Shown here one piece after another: positions 8,783-19,041 of a DNA stretch of 51,423 nucleotides; position 1 is the first letter of the stretch, and each line of letters opens with the position of its first letter. Both the position numbers and the translations under genes were made by a program. Location: assembly GCA_020638835.1 (NCBI GenBank), contig JACKHV010000010.1, positions 1-51,423 of the forward strand. The letters are read 5' to 3'. The notes beneath the pieces were generated by a model, which was not told the origin of the DNA, did no database searches, and worked only from the letters and a program-made list of their open reading frames with translations. The DNA comes from Planctomycetota bacterium. GTDB taxonomy: Bacteria; Planctomycetota; UBA1135; GCA-002686595.

Positions 8783-9604
8783 ATGTGTCGCTGGATGGCC
8801 TACACGGGGAACTCCGTGCCGATCGAGACGCTGCTCTTCGAGGCGCAGCACAACCTGATCGACCAGAGCATGAGCTCGCGATCCGCGGCGACGCCGACGA
8901 ACGGCGACGGCTTCGGTCTCGGCTGGTACGGCAACCGTGAACGCCCTGGGCTGTTCCGCAGCATCCGACCGGCGTGGAACGACATGAATCTGCGCGACCT
9001 GGCGGCGCAGCTCGAGTCGCGGCTGTTCTTGGCGCACGTGCGCGCGACTTCACGAGCGAACGTGCAGGAGACGAACTGCCACCCCTTCCGCCACGGAAAG
9101 TGGTTGTTCGTGCACAACGGCGAGGTCGTCGGGATCGAGAAGATCCGCCGCGACTGCTTGCTCGAGCTGGACCCCGTGCTGCTCGAGGAAGTGCAGGGCA
9201 CGACCGACTCCGAGCTGATGTTCTACCTGGCGCTGACCTTCGGCCTCGAGACGGACCCGCTCGGCGCGCTCGCCCGCATGGTCGCCTTCGTCGAGGACGC
9301 CGCGCGAAGCCGGGGCGTGCAGCACGCCGTCTGGATGACGCTCGGTCTCAGCGACGGCGAGTCGATCTGGGCGGTGCGCTACGCGAGCGACGGCAAGGCG
9401 CCGACGCTGTACCACAGCCGCGACATGAAGGACCTCGCCGAGCTGCACCCGAAGATGTCCCACCTGTTCGGTGCGGACGCGCGAGCCGTCGTCTCGGAGC
9501 CGATCGGCAAGTTGGCCGAGGCGTGGGAACAAGTGCCGCAAGGCGCGGCGCTGCACGTGCGCGGCGCGCAGCTCGCGCTGCACGACTTCGCGCCGGAGGA
9601 CTGA
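8783..9604 (+). CDS. Class II glutamine amidotransferase (YafJ/EgtC-like)
   Basis: Stand-alone N-terminal-nucleophile glutamine amidotransferase of 273 residues. The start MCRWMAYTG places the catalytic Cys at position 2, and the family motifs are present: TNGDGFGLGWYG, FLAHVRATS (substrate Arg), NCHPFRHGKWLFVHNGEV (Asn/Gly oxyanion loop) and GTTDSELMFYLAL. An AGCGGAGGAACG stretch just upstream is one of the few good ribosome-binding sites in the window and fixes the ATG at 8783. The glutaminase partner substrate is unknown; there are no ergothioneine-pathway genes nearby. Confidence 0.9.
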   Translation: MCRWMAYTGNSVPIETLLFEAQHNLIDQSMSSRSAATPTNGDGFGLGWYGNRERPGLFRSIRPAWNDMNLRDLAAQLESRLFLAHVRATSRANVQETNCHPFRHGKWLFVHNGEVVGIEKIRRDCLLELDPVLLEEVQGTTDSELMFYLALTFGLETDPLGALARMVAFVEDAARSRGVQHAVWMTLGLSDGESIWAVRYASDGKAPTLYHSRDMKDLAELHPKMSHLFGADARAVVSEPIGKLAEAWEQVPQGAALHVRGAQLALHDFAPED

Positions 9605-9621
9605 CGGGCGTTCCGCGCGGC

Positions 9622-10986
9622 TCAGAAGCCGCTCGGGAAGAACACGCGCGAGCGGTCGATCTCGTCGGGGACCACGCGGTCCGCAGCGTCGCGCAATCCG
9701 TACAGGTTGCCGCCGTCGAGCACGGCCAGCACCGCCTCCGCCGTCTCACGCGTCTCCGGGTCGACGCTCTCCGCGGTCCAGACGGCGACTTCCTCGCGCG
9801 CGGTGGTCGCGCGCCCGAGGCCGAGCGCGAGCAAAGCTGCGCGACGCGCGGCGCCCTCGCCCGTCCGCAGCGTCGCGAGCAGGAACTCGAGCGCCTTGGG
9901 CTCGGGCAACACGTAGCCGAGCGCGAAGATCGCAGCGACTCGGACGCTCTCCACCTTGTCCTTCTCAGCGAACTTGACGAGTTCCTTCGCCGTGCTCGCG
10001 TTGCCGCGTCCGCACGCGCCGAGCGCGCGTACCCAGCGCTCGCGGACGTCGTCGTCCTTCTCCTTCTTGAGCGCCTGCTTGACGGTGGCGAGCCCGGCTG
10101 AATCGCCGATCTGCTCGTAGGCCGCCGCGACCTGCGAGCGCAGGCTGGCGCGCGGGTGCCGCACGAACTGCTCGAGCGCGGGCAGGAAGCGCGCGCTCGA
10201 GTTCAGTCCGAGGAGGTACACCGTGCCGTCGAGGATGCCCTTCAGGTTCGGCATCATCGCCGACGCGAGGTCCCACTTGCCGAGCTCGCGCGTCATCGCT
10301 TCGACCGCGTCCGGATCGTCGGTGAACAGGATGCGCCGCACGTCCGCGGCGTCGGACATCGTCAGGTTGCGCTTCTGGAACTCGTCGAGCATCAGCTCGA
10401 GCTCCTGCGGCCAGAAGCCGCGCCCGTGCTCGTCGGTGTTCGCGAGCCGGAAGACCTCGCCGAGCAACAAGCGCCGCGGCGGGTGCGCGCCCTTGGGCAG
10501 CGCCGGGCGCCCGTCGACGCCCGCGCGCCTCAGTGCTTCGTCGAAGCACCACGCGAACTCGAGCGCGTCCATCTCGAACGGGCAGGAAACGAGCACCTCG
10601 CCCTTCGAGGACAGCCAGACGTGCTGCGGCTGCGCGACGACGCCCTGGTCGTTGGGCCGCAACCAGCGCTCCTTGAAGGTCGCGAGGTTCGTCGCGTGGT
10701 GCAGCGGTTCGTAGCCGTCGAAGTCGGGCAGCAGCGCGACGTCGTCACCAGGCCAGGTCCACGCCGCCAGGTTGACCGATCGCTCGAGGTACGCCCTCGA
10801 CGACTTCGCCTTGTAGACGTCGCGGGCGAAGGTCTCGCTGCGCGCCTCGGTGGCGGAGCCGAGCGAGAGCAACACGACGCTCGCGGTCTCCGCGGCGCGC
10901 TCGAGCCCGCGGTCGACGTGCGTGGTCCACTGGACGGCGGAAGCGCCGGGCGCGAGGGCGGCGAGCAGCAGGAGGGAGGGCAGCAT
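9622..10986 (-). CDS. Secreted thioredoxin-like/HEAT-repeat protein
   Basis: A 454-residue exported protein. The signal peptide is MLPSLLLLAALAPGASA. Residues about 25-150 look like a thioredoxin-like fold without a CxxC (SVVLLSLGSATEARSETF, LPDFDGYEPLHHAT, QHVWLSSKGEVLVSCPF). Residues about 265-420 are HEAT-type repeats (ASLRSQVAAAYEQIGDSAGL, VRERWVRALGACGRGNA, VESVRVAAIFALGYVLPEP). The combination of a degenerate thioredoxin domain with helical repeats recurs in the gene at 15763, suggesting a shared lineage-specific architecture. It is convergent with the amidotransferase gene. Function unknown. Confidence 0.65.
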   Translation of the reverse strand: MLPSLLLLAALAPGASAVQWTTHVDRGLERAAETASVVLLSLGSATEARSETFARDVYKAKSSRAYLERSVNLAAWTWPGDDVALLPDFDGYEPLHHATNLATFKERWLRPNDQGVVAQPQHVWLSSKGEVLVSCPFEMDALEFAWCFDEALRRAGVDGRPALPKGAHPPRRLLLGEVFRLANTDEHGRGFWPQELELMLDEFQKRNLTMSDAADVRRILFTDDPDAVEAMTRELGKWDLASAMMPNLKGILDGTVYLLGLNSSARFLPALEQFVRHPRASLRSQVAAAYEQIGDSAGLATVKQALKKEKDDDVRERWVRALGACGRGNASTAKELVKFAEKDKVESVRVAAIFALGYVLPEPKALEFLLATLRTGEGAARRAALLALGLGRATTAREEVAVWTAESVDPETRETAEAVLAVLDGGNLYGLRDAADRVVPDEIDRSRVFFPSGF

Positions 10987-11196
10987 GGCGAGATGCTACG
11001 CCTTCCCCCATCCCCGACGGCTCGCACGTTCCGGATTCGCGACTTGCCGGGCTCGCCTTCGCCGGGCGTCCGCGTCGTGGCGAGGCGATCGAACACAGAA
11101 TCGACGCCGACACGAGGTGCAAAGCAGGCGCTCGGCCCCTAATCTCATCCGCTCCCAGCCCTCCCCCCGCCACCTGCCCCCGCCCCGAGCCCCACC

Positions 11197-13425
<2,229 letters not shown>

Positions 13426-13435
13426 CCGCGCGCGC

Positions 13436-13462
13436 GGTGGACGTCGTCAGACGGCGTCCACC
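13436..13462. terminator. Hairpin between convergent icd and STAS genes
   Basis: Perfect 8-bp stem GGTGGACG (13436-13443) with CGTCCACC (13455-13462) and an 11-base loop. It begins 11 bases after the icd stop and overlaps the last codons of the convergent gene. No T run; called on position and symmetry. Confidence 0.5.
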
Positions 13463-14178
13463 CAGCGCGTCGCGTCGCTGAAGGCTGCGGTCGGGAAGTA
13501 CTTCACCTCCGCCTTCAGGAACTGCGACATGAGCCGCGCGCCGAGGTCCTGCCACGCGGCGTCCCCCACCACGGCGACGCGTTCGGGGATCCGGCGGTAG
13601 TCGCGCACGATGCCGAAGTGCTGGTGCAGGGCGCCGATGCCTTGCCAGCCGTCGAACTCGCGCAAGTCGATCAGCAGCCGCATGCGGTCGCGCTGCGACA
13701 ACCAGCGGTCCATGTCGTCCTCCACGCCGGCGTAGGCCGAGGGTTCGAGCTTGCCGATCAGCTGCACCGTGACGCGGTCGTGCGCGTCGTCGAAGTGCAA
13801 GTGAACCGTGCCGAGCGCTTCGCGCAAGAAGAGTCGCGCCGACTCGAGCTCCGCATCCGAGAACACGCGCAGCGGACACGGCAGGGCGAAGCCGATCCCC
13901 GCGACCAGGTGGCGCAGCCACTTCACATCGGTCACCACGGCCACACGCTCGAAGCCGGACCAGTGCCGCAGCCCGAGCTTGGTATCGCCGATCACGCCGC
14001 CCAAGTCGTAGCCCTCGAAGCGCGGCCCGTAGTGCGCCAGCAATCGAATCCCGTCGCCACGCTGTGCGGCGAGCTCGATGGCCGGTACCAACACGGTGTC
14101 GTAGTCCTCCCCCGTGACCTTCCCGCTCGCTTCGAACTCGACGATGCCCTCGGGTTGGTTCGGACGCAGCTCGATCAT
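13447..14178 (-). CDS. Tandem SpoIIAA-like (STAS-fold) protein
   Basis: Cytoplasmic protein of 243 residues made of two similar halves. Residues 1-120 show the SpoIIAA-like pattern (IVEFEASGKVTGEDYDTVLVPAIE, IRLLAHYGPRFEGYDLGGVIGDTK, FERVAVVTDVKWLRH). Residues about 122-243 repeat it (VTVQLIGKLEPSAYAGVEDDMDRW, MRLLIDLREFDGWQGIGALHQHF, ERVAVVGDAAWQDLG). Single-domain members are about 120 residues, so this is a duplication-fusion. The family has been linked to membrane or lipid binding and to carrier-like roles, but the reaction is unknown. Start taken at the ATG at 14178 (MIELRPNQPEG), which begins the first domain; the frame runs open to 14259 without a better start. Confidence 0.8.
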   Translation of the reverse strand: MIELRPNQPEGIVEFEASGKVTGEDYDTVLVPAIELAAQRGDGIRLLAHYGPRFEGYDLGGVIGDTKLGLRHWSGFERVAVVTDVKWLRHLVAGIGFALPCPLRVFSDAELESARLFLREALGTVHLHFDDAHDRVTVQLIGKLEPSAYAGVEDDMDRWLSQRDRMRLLIDLREFDGWQGIGALHQHFGIVRDYRRIPERVAVVGDAAWQDLGARLMSQFLKAEVKYFPTAAFSDATRWVDAV

Positions 14179-14394
14179 CTCGACTCTCCTCGTTGCAGCG
14201 CGCCCGGCTTCACCACCGAGCGCATTCCGGCGGAGCATGCGACGCAACTCACGCCGCACCTGCGCAGCCTACTCCTCCCCCTGCGCCGGCAACACCCGCA
14301 CCGCGAGCCCGACCCCCACTCTCCTCCGACCTACGCAGAACTCCGCACTCGATCGTCACCGCCCACCGACCACGCGCAAGCTCGGTACCCCCTA

Positions 14395-14460
14395 GCCCGC
14401 GAAGCGGGCCTGACTCCTTCGTCCGAAGGCCGCCCTTCGACTGGAAGCCAAGGCCAGTCG
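14395..14460. repeat. Cluster of three short perfect hairpins
   Basis: Three adjacent dyads: GCCCGC-GAA-GCGGGC (14395-14409), CCTTCG-TC-CGAAGG (14416-14429) and CGACTGG with CCAGTCG around a 9-base loop (14438-14460). Each stem is perfect. Such stacking is unlike the surrounding DNA and suggests a structured RNA or remnants of repetitive palindromes. Confidence 0.5.
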
Positions 14461-14492
14461 TCGACTCCTTCTCCTGCTCCGTCGGCCGCGCC

Positions 14493-14678
14493 GAACCGTG
14501 GTTCGTTCTACTTCCGCTCCTTCGTGTTCTTCGTGGGAGGCCAACTGACCGTGTCAAACGCACTCAGCTGCCCGGAACGCACTTGCGCAAGAAGCGCAAC
14601 GACAGAGTTCGAGCCAAAGGCGCGGTCGAATCACCTCCCACGAAATTCACGAAGGAAGGGACGAACGACGAACCACGC
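14493..14678. repeat. Imperfect inverted repeat with about 44-bp arms
   Basis: The left arm 14493-14540 reads, on the minus strand, CCTCCCACGAAGAACACGAA continuing into GGAG and ending CGAACCACGG. The right arm 14635-14678 reads CCTCCCACGAAATTCACGAA continuing into GGAAGG and ending CGAACCACGC. The arms match in most positions around a loop of about 95 bases. CACGAAG-N2-CACGAAG words are the core of the arms. Confidence 0.65.
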
Positions 14679-14970
14679 GCAGGCGAGTTCGAGCCCTCGA
14701 GAAGAGATCCTGGGGCGGCCAGCTCGGCGCGCCGGAGGCAGCTGACCATCCGACGGCTTCGCGGCCTGCGGCCGCGGGTCGGAGACGGTGGTCGCGGAGG
14801 CCGGCAGTAGGGGCTGGAGTCGGGGCGATGCGGCGGCGTGATCGGCGACTCCGTATCATGTGGTGGTGACCTCCGGCGACGTGCTTCCTAGCCGAGGCGA
14901 TCGCGCGATCGGCTGTGCGCGCGCGAGATTCCTGGCTGGTGCGCCCGCGTGGCGCTCATCGAGAAGAGAC

Positions 14971-15714
14971 TTGGAACGCTTCGACCCCCCGCGCGGCGCT
15001 CGGCGCCGGTGCCTTGTTTCGCGCCTTTTCGGCGGCTTCCTGATCGTTGGTCTGGCCTGTCTCGGAGGGTGTGCCACGAACGAGGGGACCCCGGCCGTGG
15101 ATGAGGCGGCGGACTCGGAGGTCTACGCCTGCGGCTTCGACCAAGCTGTCGGCGGGCTGCCGCCCGGATGGCGCGTGGACACGACGAATCCCCGCGCGGG
15201 TCAGAGCGCGGCCGTCTGGGCGCGGCGCGCCGACGCGAGCGCGCCTTCGCCGCGTAACGTACTGCAGCTCGAGGACGCCGCGCGGCACTCGGGCGGAACG
15301 TACAACTTGTGCTGGACCGACGATGTGCAGCGCGACGACGTGGACCTCTCTGTCGGCGTCCACGCGGAGGGCGGCGTCGAGGATCAAGGCGGCGGTCCCG
15401 CTTGGCGCATCGCCGGCGCCGACGACTACTACCTCGCGCGCTGGAACCCGCTCGAGGACAACTTCCGCGTCTACTCCGTCGTCGACGGACGACGCGTCGA
15501 GCTCGACAGCGCCGACGTCGAGGCCGACCCGCGCGCCTGGCACACGATCCGCGTCACGCACATCGGCTCGCGCATCACCTGCTGGTTCGACGGCGAACAG
15601 CTGCTCGACGTCAGCAACGACGCCATCCGCGCAGCGGGAGGCGCCGGCGTGTGGACCAAGGCGGACGCCACGACGCGCTTCGACGACTTCCGCGTGAAGG
15701 CCGCGCCCCGCTGA
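14971..15714 (+). CDS. Lipoprotein with a concanavalin-A-like (DUF1080-like) domain
   Basis: Secreted lipoprotein of about 247 residues. A hydrophobic stretch (LFGGFLIVGLACLGGC) ends in a lipobox Cys. The mature domain is a beta-sandwich of the LamG/DUF1080 type: FDQAVGGLPPGWRVDTT at the start, central strands DDYYLARWNPLEDNFRVYSV and WHTIRVTHIGSRITCWFDG, and a last strand TRFDDFRVKA. Relatives are linked to sugar binding or hydrolysis of 3-keto-glycosides. The start is uncertain: TTG at 14971 (preceded by GAGAAGAG) gives a normal signal-peptide n-region; three in-frame GTGs at 14860-14866 would add 35-37 Arg-rich residues. Confidence 0.7.
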   Translation: MERFDPPRGARRRCLVSRLFGGFLIVGLACLGGCATNEGTPAVDEAADSEVYACGFDQAVGGLPPGWRVDTTNPRAGQSAAVWARRADASAPSPRNVLQLEDAARHSGGTYNLCWTDDVQRDDVDLSVGVHAEGGVEDQGGGPAWRIAGADDYYLARWNPLEDNFRVYSVVDGRRVELDSADVEADPRAWHTIRVTHIGSRITCWFDGEQLLDVSNDAIRAAGGAGVWTKADATTRFDDFRVKAAPR

Positions 15715-15762
15715 GCACCGAACCGCGACGAAAGCGGCCCGGCTTGTCGGGTCCCACGCCGC

Positions 15763-18111
15763 ATGGCAGCATCGATCTCCGTGAAACACTCCCTCTCCCG
15801 CAGCATCCTCGCGTTCTCCTCCCTCGGCATCGCCGTCGTCGCGCTCGGCGCGCTCGCGACCGCACAGGAGAAGGGGGGCGACGCGGGTGACCCCCCGCCG
15901 ACGGATCAGCCGGCCGCGCCACGGCGCGCGGGCGGAGCGGATCCCTCGGACGACGCCTTCCGCTACGGCTCCCCGCCGCAGCTCGAGGAAGGCGTGACCG
16001 AGGAAGAGCTGTGGCCCTCGGCGACGGCCGAGGGTTGGAAGCAACCGGTGCTCGTGCACTGGCAGCGCAGCTTCGACGACGCGATGCGCGTTGCGCGCGA
16101 GCGCCGGATGCCCGTGCTCGTCTGCGTCAACATGGACGGCGAGATCGCCAGCGAACACTTCGCCGGCGTGCGCTATCGCGACCCGGGCACAGCCGCGCAG
16201 ATGTCGCGCTACAGCTGCGTGATCGCCTCGGTCTACCGGCACACGCCGCGCGACTACGACGAGGAAGGCAATCGGGTCCCATGCCCGCGCTTCGGCACAG
16301 TGACCTGCGGCGAGCACATCGAGGCGGAGCGCGAGCTCTACGACAAGTACTTCGACGGCCGGCGCATCTCGCCCCGTCACATCATGCTCGACCTCGAGGG
16401 GAACGAGTCGTACGACGTCTACTTCTCCTGGGACACGCAGACGGTCTTCACGGCCTTCGTCGAGGGCGTCGCGGACTGGCCCCAACCCGCGCCGCCGCAA
16501 GAACGCTCGCTCGAAGAGCTGACGAAGAGCGCTGACGTCGCGGACCGCGAGCGGCTCGAGTCCGCCTACGTCACCGGTGACGTCGAAGTGCGCCGCCGGA
16601 TCCTGCACGCGCTCGCGACGGAACACGTCGTCGACCAGACTGAAGTGTTGCGCGCCGCGGTCTTCGGCCTCGACCTCGAACTCTCCGCGCTGGCGCGTCA
16701 GGCGCTGGCGCAGTGCAAGACGGAAGGCGCCCTCGACCTGATGGCCGAGGCGCTGAAGCTTCCGCTCCCGCAGTCCGACCGCGAGGTCCTGCTGCAAGCC
16801 GTCGCGCGGCTCGCCGAGACCTCGAAGCGCGCGCGTGCACTGCTCGCCCTGCACCAAGGGCTTCCTACGTCCTCGCCGCTGATCGACACGGCGCGCCTCG
16901 AGCTCGTCGCGCGCGAGTACGAGGCCAACGCCGACTCGCGCGCCTCGATCCACACGCTGGAAGCGGCCGCGGACTCGGCCACGGCCGACGCGCAGGACGG
17001 ACCCGCGCAGCTGGCGCTCGCCGAAGCGCTGCTCGCGCGCGCGAACGCGGCGCCGGGCGACCCGTACGCGGAACTGCTCACGCGCGACGCGCTGGCCGCC
17101 GCTTTCTTGGCCGAGCGACTCGGCGTCAGCGGCCCGCGGCTGGACGCCGTGGTCGCCGTCGCGAAGGACGCGCTGGGCGATCCGCGCGTCGCGAGCGAGC
17201 GCGCGATCCGCGCGGTCGAGGGCGGGCTGTTGCTGCCGACCGGCGACGAGCTCCCCGCTCACGCACTCGACCCCGCCACGCTGAACAGAGTCCTGCGCCT
17301 CTTCGCCGACGCGCGACGTCGCTCCATCCACCACGCCTACCGCAACGGCGAGGAGTGGCCCGCGGAGTGGCTCTCCGACGTGAACGGCGCGTACACGGTG
17401 CTCGTCGAGGCGGGGCTCGACGACGAGGCCGTGCTCGTCGAGCACTACGACTTCCTGCGCTGGATCGGCGCCACGCCGCGCGCGCGCGAGGTGCTCACCG
17501 ACGGACTGCTGCGCTTCCCCGACTCGCCCGTCTTGCACGACCGCCTGCGTGCGCGCGTGCTCTGGGAAGACGGTCCGCGCGGGCTCGAGCGCGAGTACGC
17601 CGAGCGCCTCGCGCAGGCCGCCGACCAGCCGCCGACGCAGCTCAGGTGGTTCGCCGCCTACGCCTCGCTGATCGCCGCCGAACAGTGGCGTCAGCGCAGC
17701 GAGTTCGACGAGGCGACCTCGGCCTACCGGCGCTCCATCGAGCGCTTCGAGCAAAGTGCCGCCGACTTCCCGGACGGACGCGATTCCTGCGACCACTACG
17801 CCTCGCTCGCGGAAGCCGGCTTGGCCCGCCTCGCGCTGCAAGCGCAGGATCTCGGCCGCGCGACCGACCTGTTGCTCGCCTCCATCGCCCGTCGCCCCGC
17901 TTCCGCCGCGACGCAGGACGGCCTCGGCATCACGCCGATCATGACGGCGAAGATGCTGAAGGCGCGCCTCGCCGAGTCGGAAGCGCCAGAGCAGGCGGAG
18001 CGGGTGCAGGCCGCCCTCGATTCGCTCGATCCCGAGCTGCTCGAACCTCCGCCGATGGAGCGGCCGACCACGGGTGGTCCCGGCGGCGGTCGTCGCCGCG
18101 GCGGACGCTGA
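15763..18111 (+). CDS. Secreted thioredoxin-like/TPR-type repeat protein
   Basis: A 782-residue exported protein. The signal peptide runs to about residue 35 (LAFSSLGIAVVALGALATAQ). A linker rich in Pro/Asp follows, then a thioredoxin-like domain (PVLVHWQRSFDDAMRVARERRMPVLVCVNMDG, YSCVIASVYRH, ISPRHIMLDLEGNESYDVYFS) lacking a CxxC pair. The remaining 500 residues are Ala-rich helical repeats of HEAT/TPR type, and the C-terminus is Gly/Arg-rich (GGPGGGRRRGGR). The architecture echoes the gene at 9622. No enzyme motif is visible, so a scaffold or chaperone-like role in the periplasm is a guess. Confidence 0.65.
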   Translation: MAASISVKHSLSRSILAFSSLGIAVVALGALATAQEKGGDAGDPPPTDQPAAPRRAGGADPSDDAFRYGSPPQLEEGVTEEELWPSATAEGWKQPVLVHWQRSFDDAMRVARERRMPVLVCVNMDGEIASEHFAGVRYRDPGTAAQMSRYSCVIASVYRHTPRDYDEEGNRVPCPRFGTVTCGEHIEAERELYDKYFDGRRISPRHIMLDLEGNESYDVYFSWDTQTVFTAFVEGVADWPQPAPPQERSLEELTKSADVADRERLESAYVTGDVEVRRRILHALATEHVVDQTEVLRAAVFGLDLELSALARQALAQCKTEGALDLMAEALKLPLPQSDREVLLQAVARLAETSKRARALLALHQGLPTSSPLIDTARLELVAREYEANADSRASIHTLEAAADSATADAQDGPAQLALAEALLARANAAPGDPYAELLTRDALAAAFLAERLGVSGPRLDAVVAVAKDALGDPRVASERAIRAVEGGLLLPTGDELPAHALDPATLNRVLRLFADARRRSIHHAYRNGEEWPAEWLSDVNGAYTVLVEAGLDDEAVLVEHYDFLRWIGATPRAREVLTDGLLRFPDSPVLHDRLRARVLWEDGPRGLEREYAERLAQAADQPPTQLRWFAAYASLIAAEQWRQRSEFDEATSAYRRSIERFEQSAADFPDGRDSCDHYASLAEAGLARLALQAQDLGRATDLLLASIARRPASAATQDGLGITPIMTAKMLKARLAESEAPEQAERVQAALDSLDPELLEPPPMERPTTGGPGGGRRRGGR

Positions 18112-18222
18112 TTCCCACGACGCGGTGACCGCGCGGCCCGAGAGGCTATGCTGGCCCTCCCCGAGCGCGGCGGCCGTCGCAGCCCTCGGGCAGCGCGAGC
18201 CCCAACCGGGAGGAAGCAGACC

Positions 18223-19041
18223 GTGCCGATCATCGAGAGAGCCTCGGGCGAACGCGGCGTGAGCGTGGAGGTCCGCGTGAGCGGGACTCCCGCCGAAGTC
18301 TGGGACGCGATCGCCACCGGGCCAGGCATCTCGTCGTGGTTCGTCGACACGGACTTCGAGTCCGTGGACGGCATGCCTCGCCGCATGCGCAACGACTTCG
18401 GTCCGGGGATGCAGTCGGTCTCGGAGATCACTTCGTGGGATCCACCGCGCGCGTTCACGTCGAACAGCGCCGACCTGGGTGCGGACGCCCCCCTGGTGCA
18501 CACGAAGTGGTCGGTCGAACCGAGCGCGGACGGCGGCTGCACCGTTCGCGTCGATCACGCGGTACGCACGGACCGCCGCGATTGGGACGCCCACCTCGCC
18601 GCGTGGGAAGGCGGCTGGCCGGCCTTCTTCCACCTACTGCAGCTCCGGCTCGAGCACTTCCGCGGGCTGCCGAGCGCGAGCTGTCAGTTCAGCGCGGTCG
18701 CCGAACTGGACGCCGAGCACGCGTGGGCACGACTTGCGAGCGACCTTGGTGTCGAAGGCATCGCCGAGGGCGACGCGTTCCGCGCTGCCGGAGAAGCTCC
18801 TCCCCTCGCTGGGTGCGTCGCGCGCGCGTCCGAGGCACGCGAGCGTGTACTGCTCCTCGAGACGCCGACTCCCGGACTCGCGCACGTCTTCGCGATGCCG
18901 ACCGGCGCGCGGTCGAGTCTGTGGCTGCGCCTCAACCTCTTCGACCCGCAAGCCGCGGAGCGACTCGAACACGAGCGCGCCGCGTGGCGCGACTGGCTCG
19001 AACGCACCGTCTCCGCACCGACCCCTGGCTCGCCGTCATGA
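18223..19041 (+). CDS. SRPBCC (START/AHSA1-like) domain protein
   Basis: Cytoplasmic protein of 272 residues. The first half is an SRPBCC-type helix-grip fold (VSVEVRVSGTPAEVWDAIATGPGISSWFV, then WSVEPSADGGCTVRVDH and WEGGWPAFFHLLQLRLEHF), as in activator of Hsp90 ATPase homologues and polyketide cyclase-like proteins; the second half looks like a divergent extra domain. The GTG at 18223 is chosen because a strong site GGGAGGAAGC lies just upstream; the longer frame from 18148 has a random Arg-rich head. Its stop overlaps the next gene's ATG by 4 bases, so the two form an operon. Ligand unknown. Confidence 0.8.
   Translation: MPIIERASGERGVSVEVRVSGTPAEVWDAIATGPGISSWFVDTDFESVDGMPRRMRNDFGPGMQSVSEITSWDPPRAFTSNSADLGADAPLVHTKWSVEPSADGGCTVRVDHAVRTDRRDWDAHLAAWEGGWPAFFHLLQLRLEHFRGLPSASCQFSAVAELDAEHAWARLASDLGVEGIAEGDAFRAAGEAPPLAGCVARASEARERVLLLETPTPGLAHVFAMPTGARSSLWLRLNLFDPQAAERLEHERAAWRDWLERTVSAPTPGSPS

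Larger units (their letters stand above)
14179..14970. other. Gene-free, hairpin-rich intergenic region
   Basis: Nearly 800 bases with no convincing coding sequence: the open frames here are Arg/Pro/Ser-rich shadows without family patterns. The region holds three consecutive short hairpins (14395-14460), a long imperfect inverted repeat built of CACGAAG-type words (14493-14678), a GC-rich hairpin GCGGCC-TGC-GGCCGC (about 14762-14776) and presumably the promoter of the downstream lipoprotein. Promoter boxes could not be assigned. Confidence 0.6.

Noticed and set aside
13618..14745. Plus-strand open frame reaching into the hairpin-rich region
   Set aside because: First part is antisense to the STAS gene and the rest is Pro/Ser/Arg-rich noise over palindromes.
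14956..18633. Minus-strand open frame of 1225 codons
   Set aside because: Antisense to three well-supported plus-strand genes; composition is Arg/Val/Asp-rich shadow sequence without motifs.
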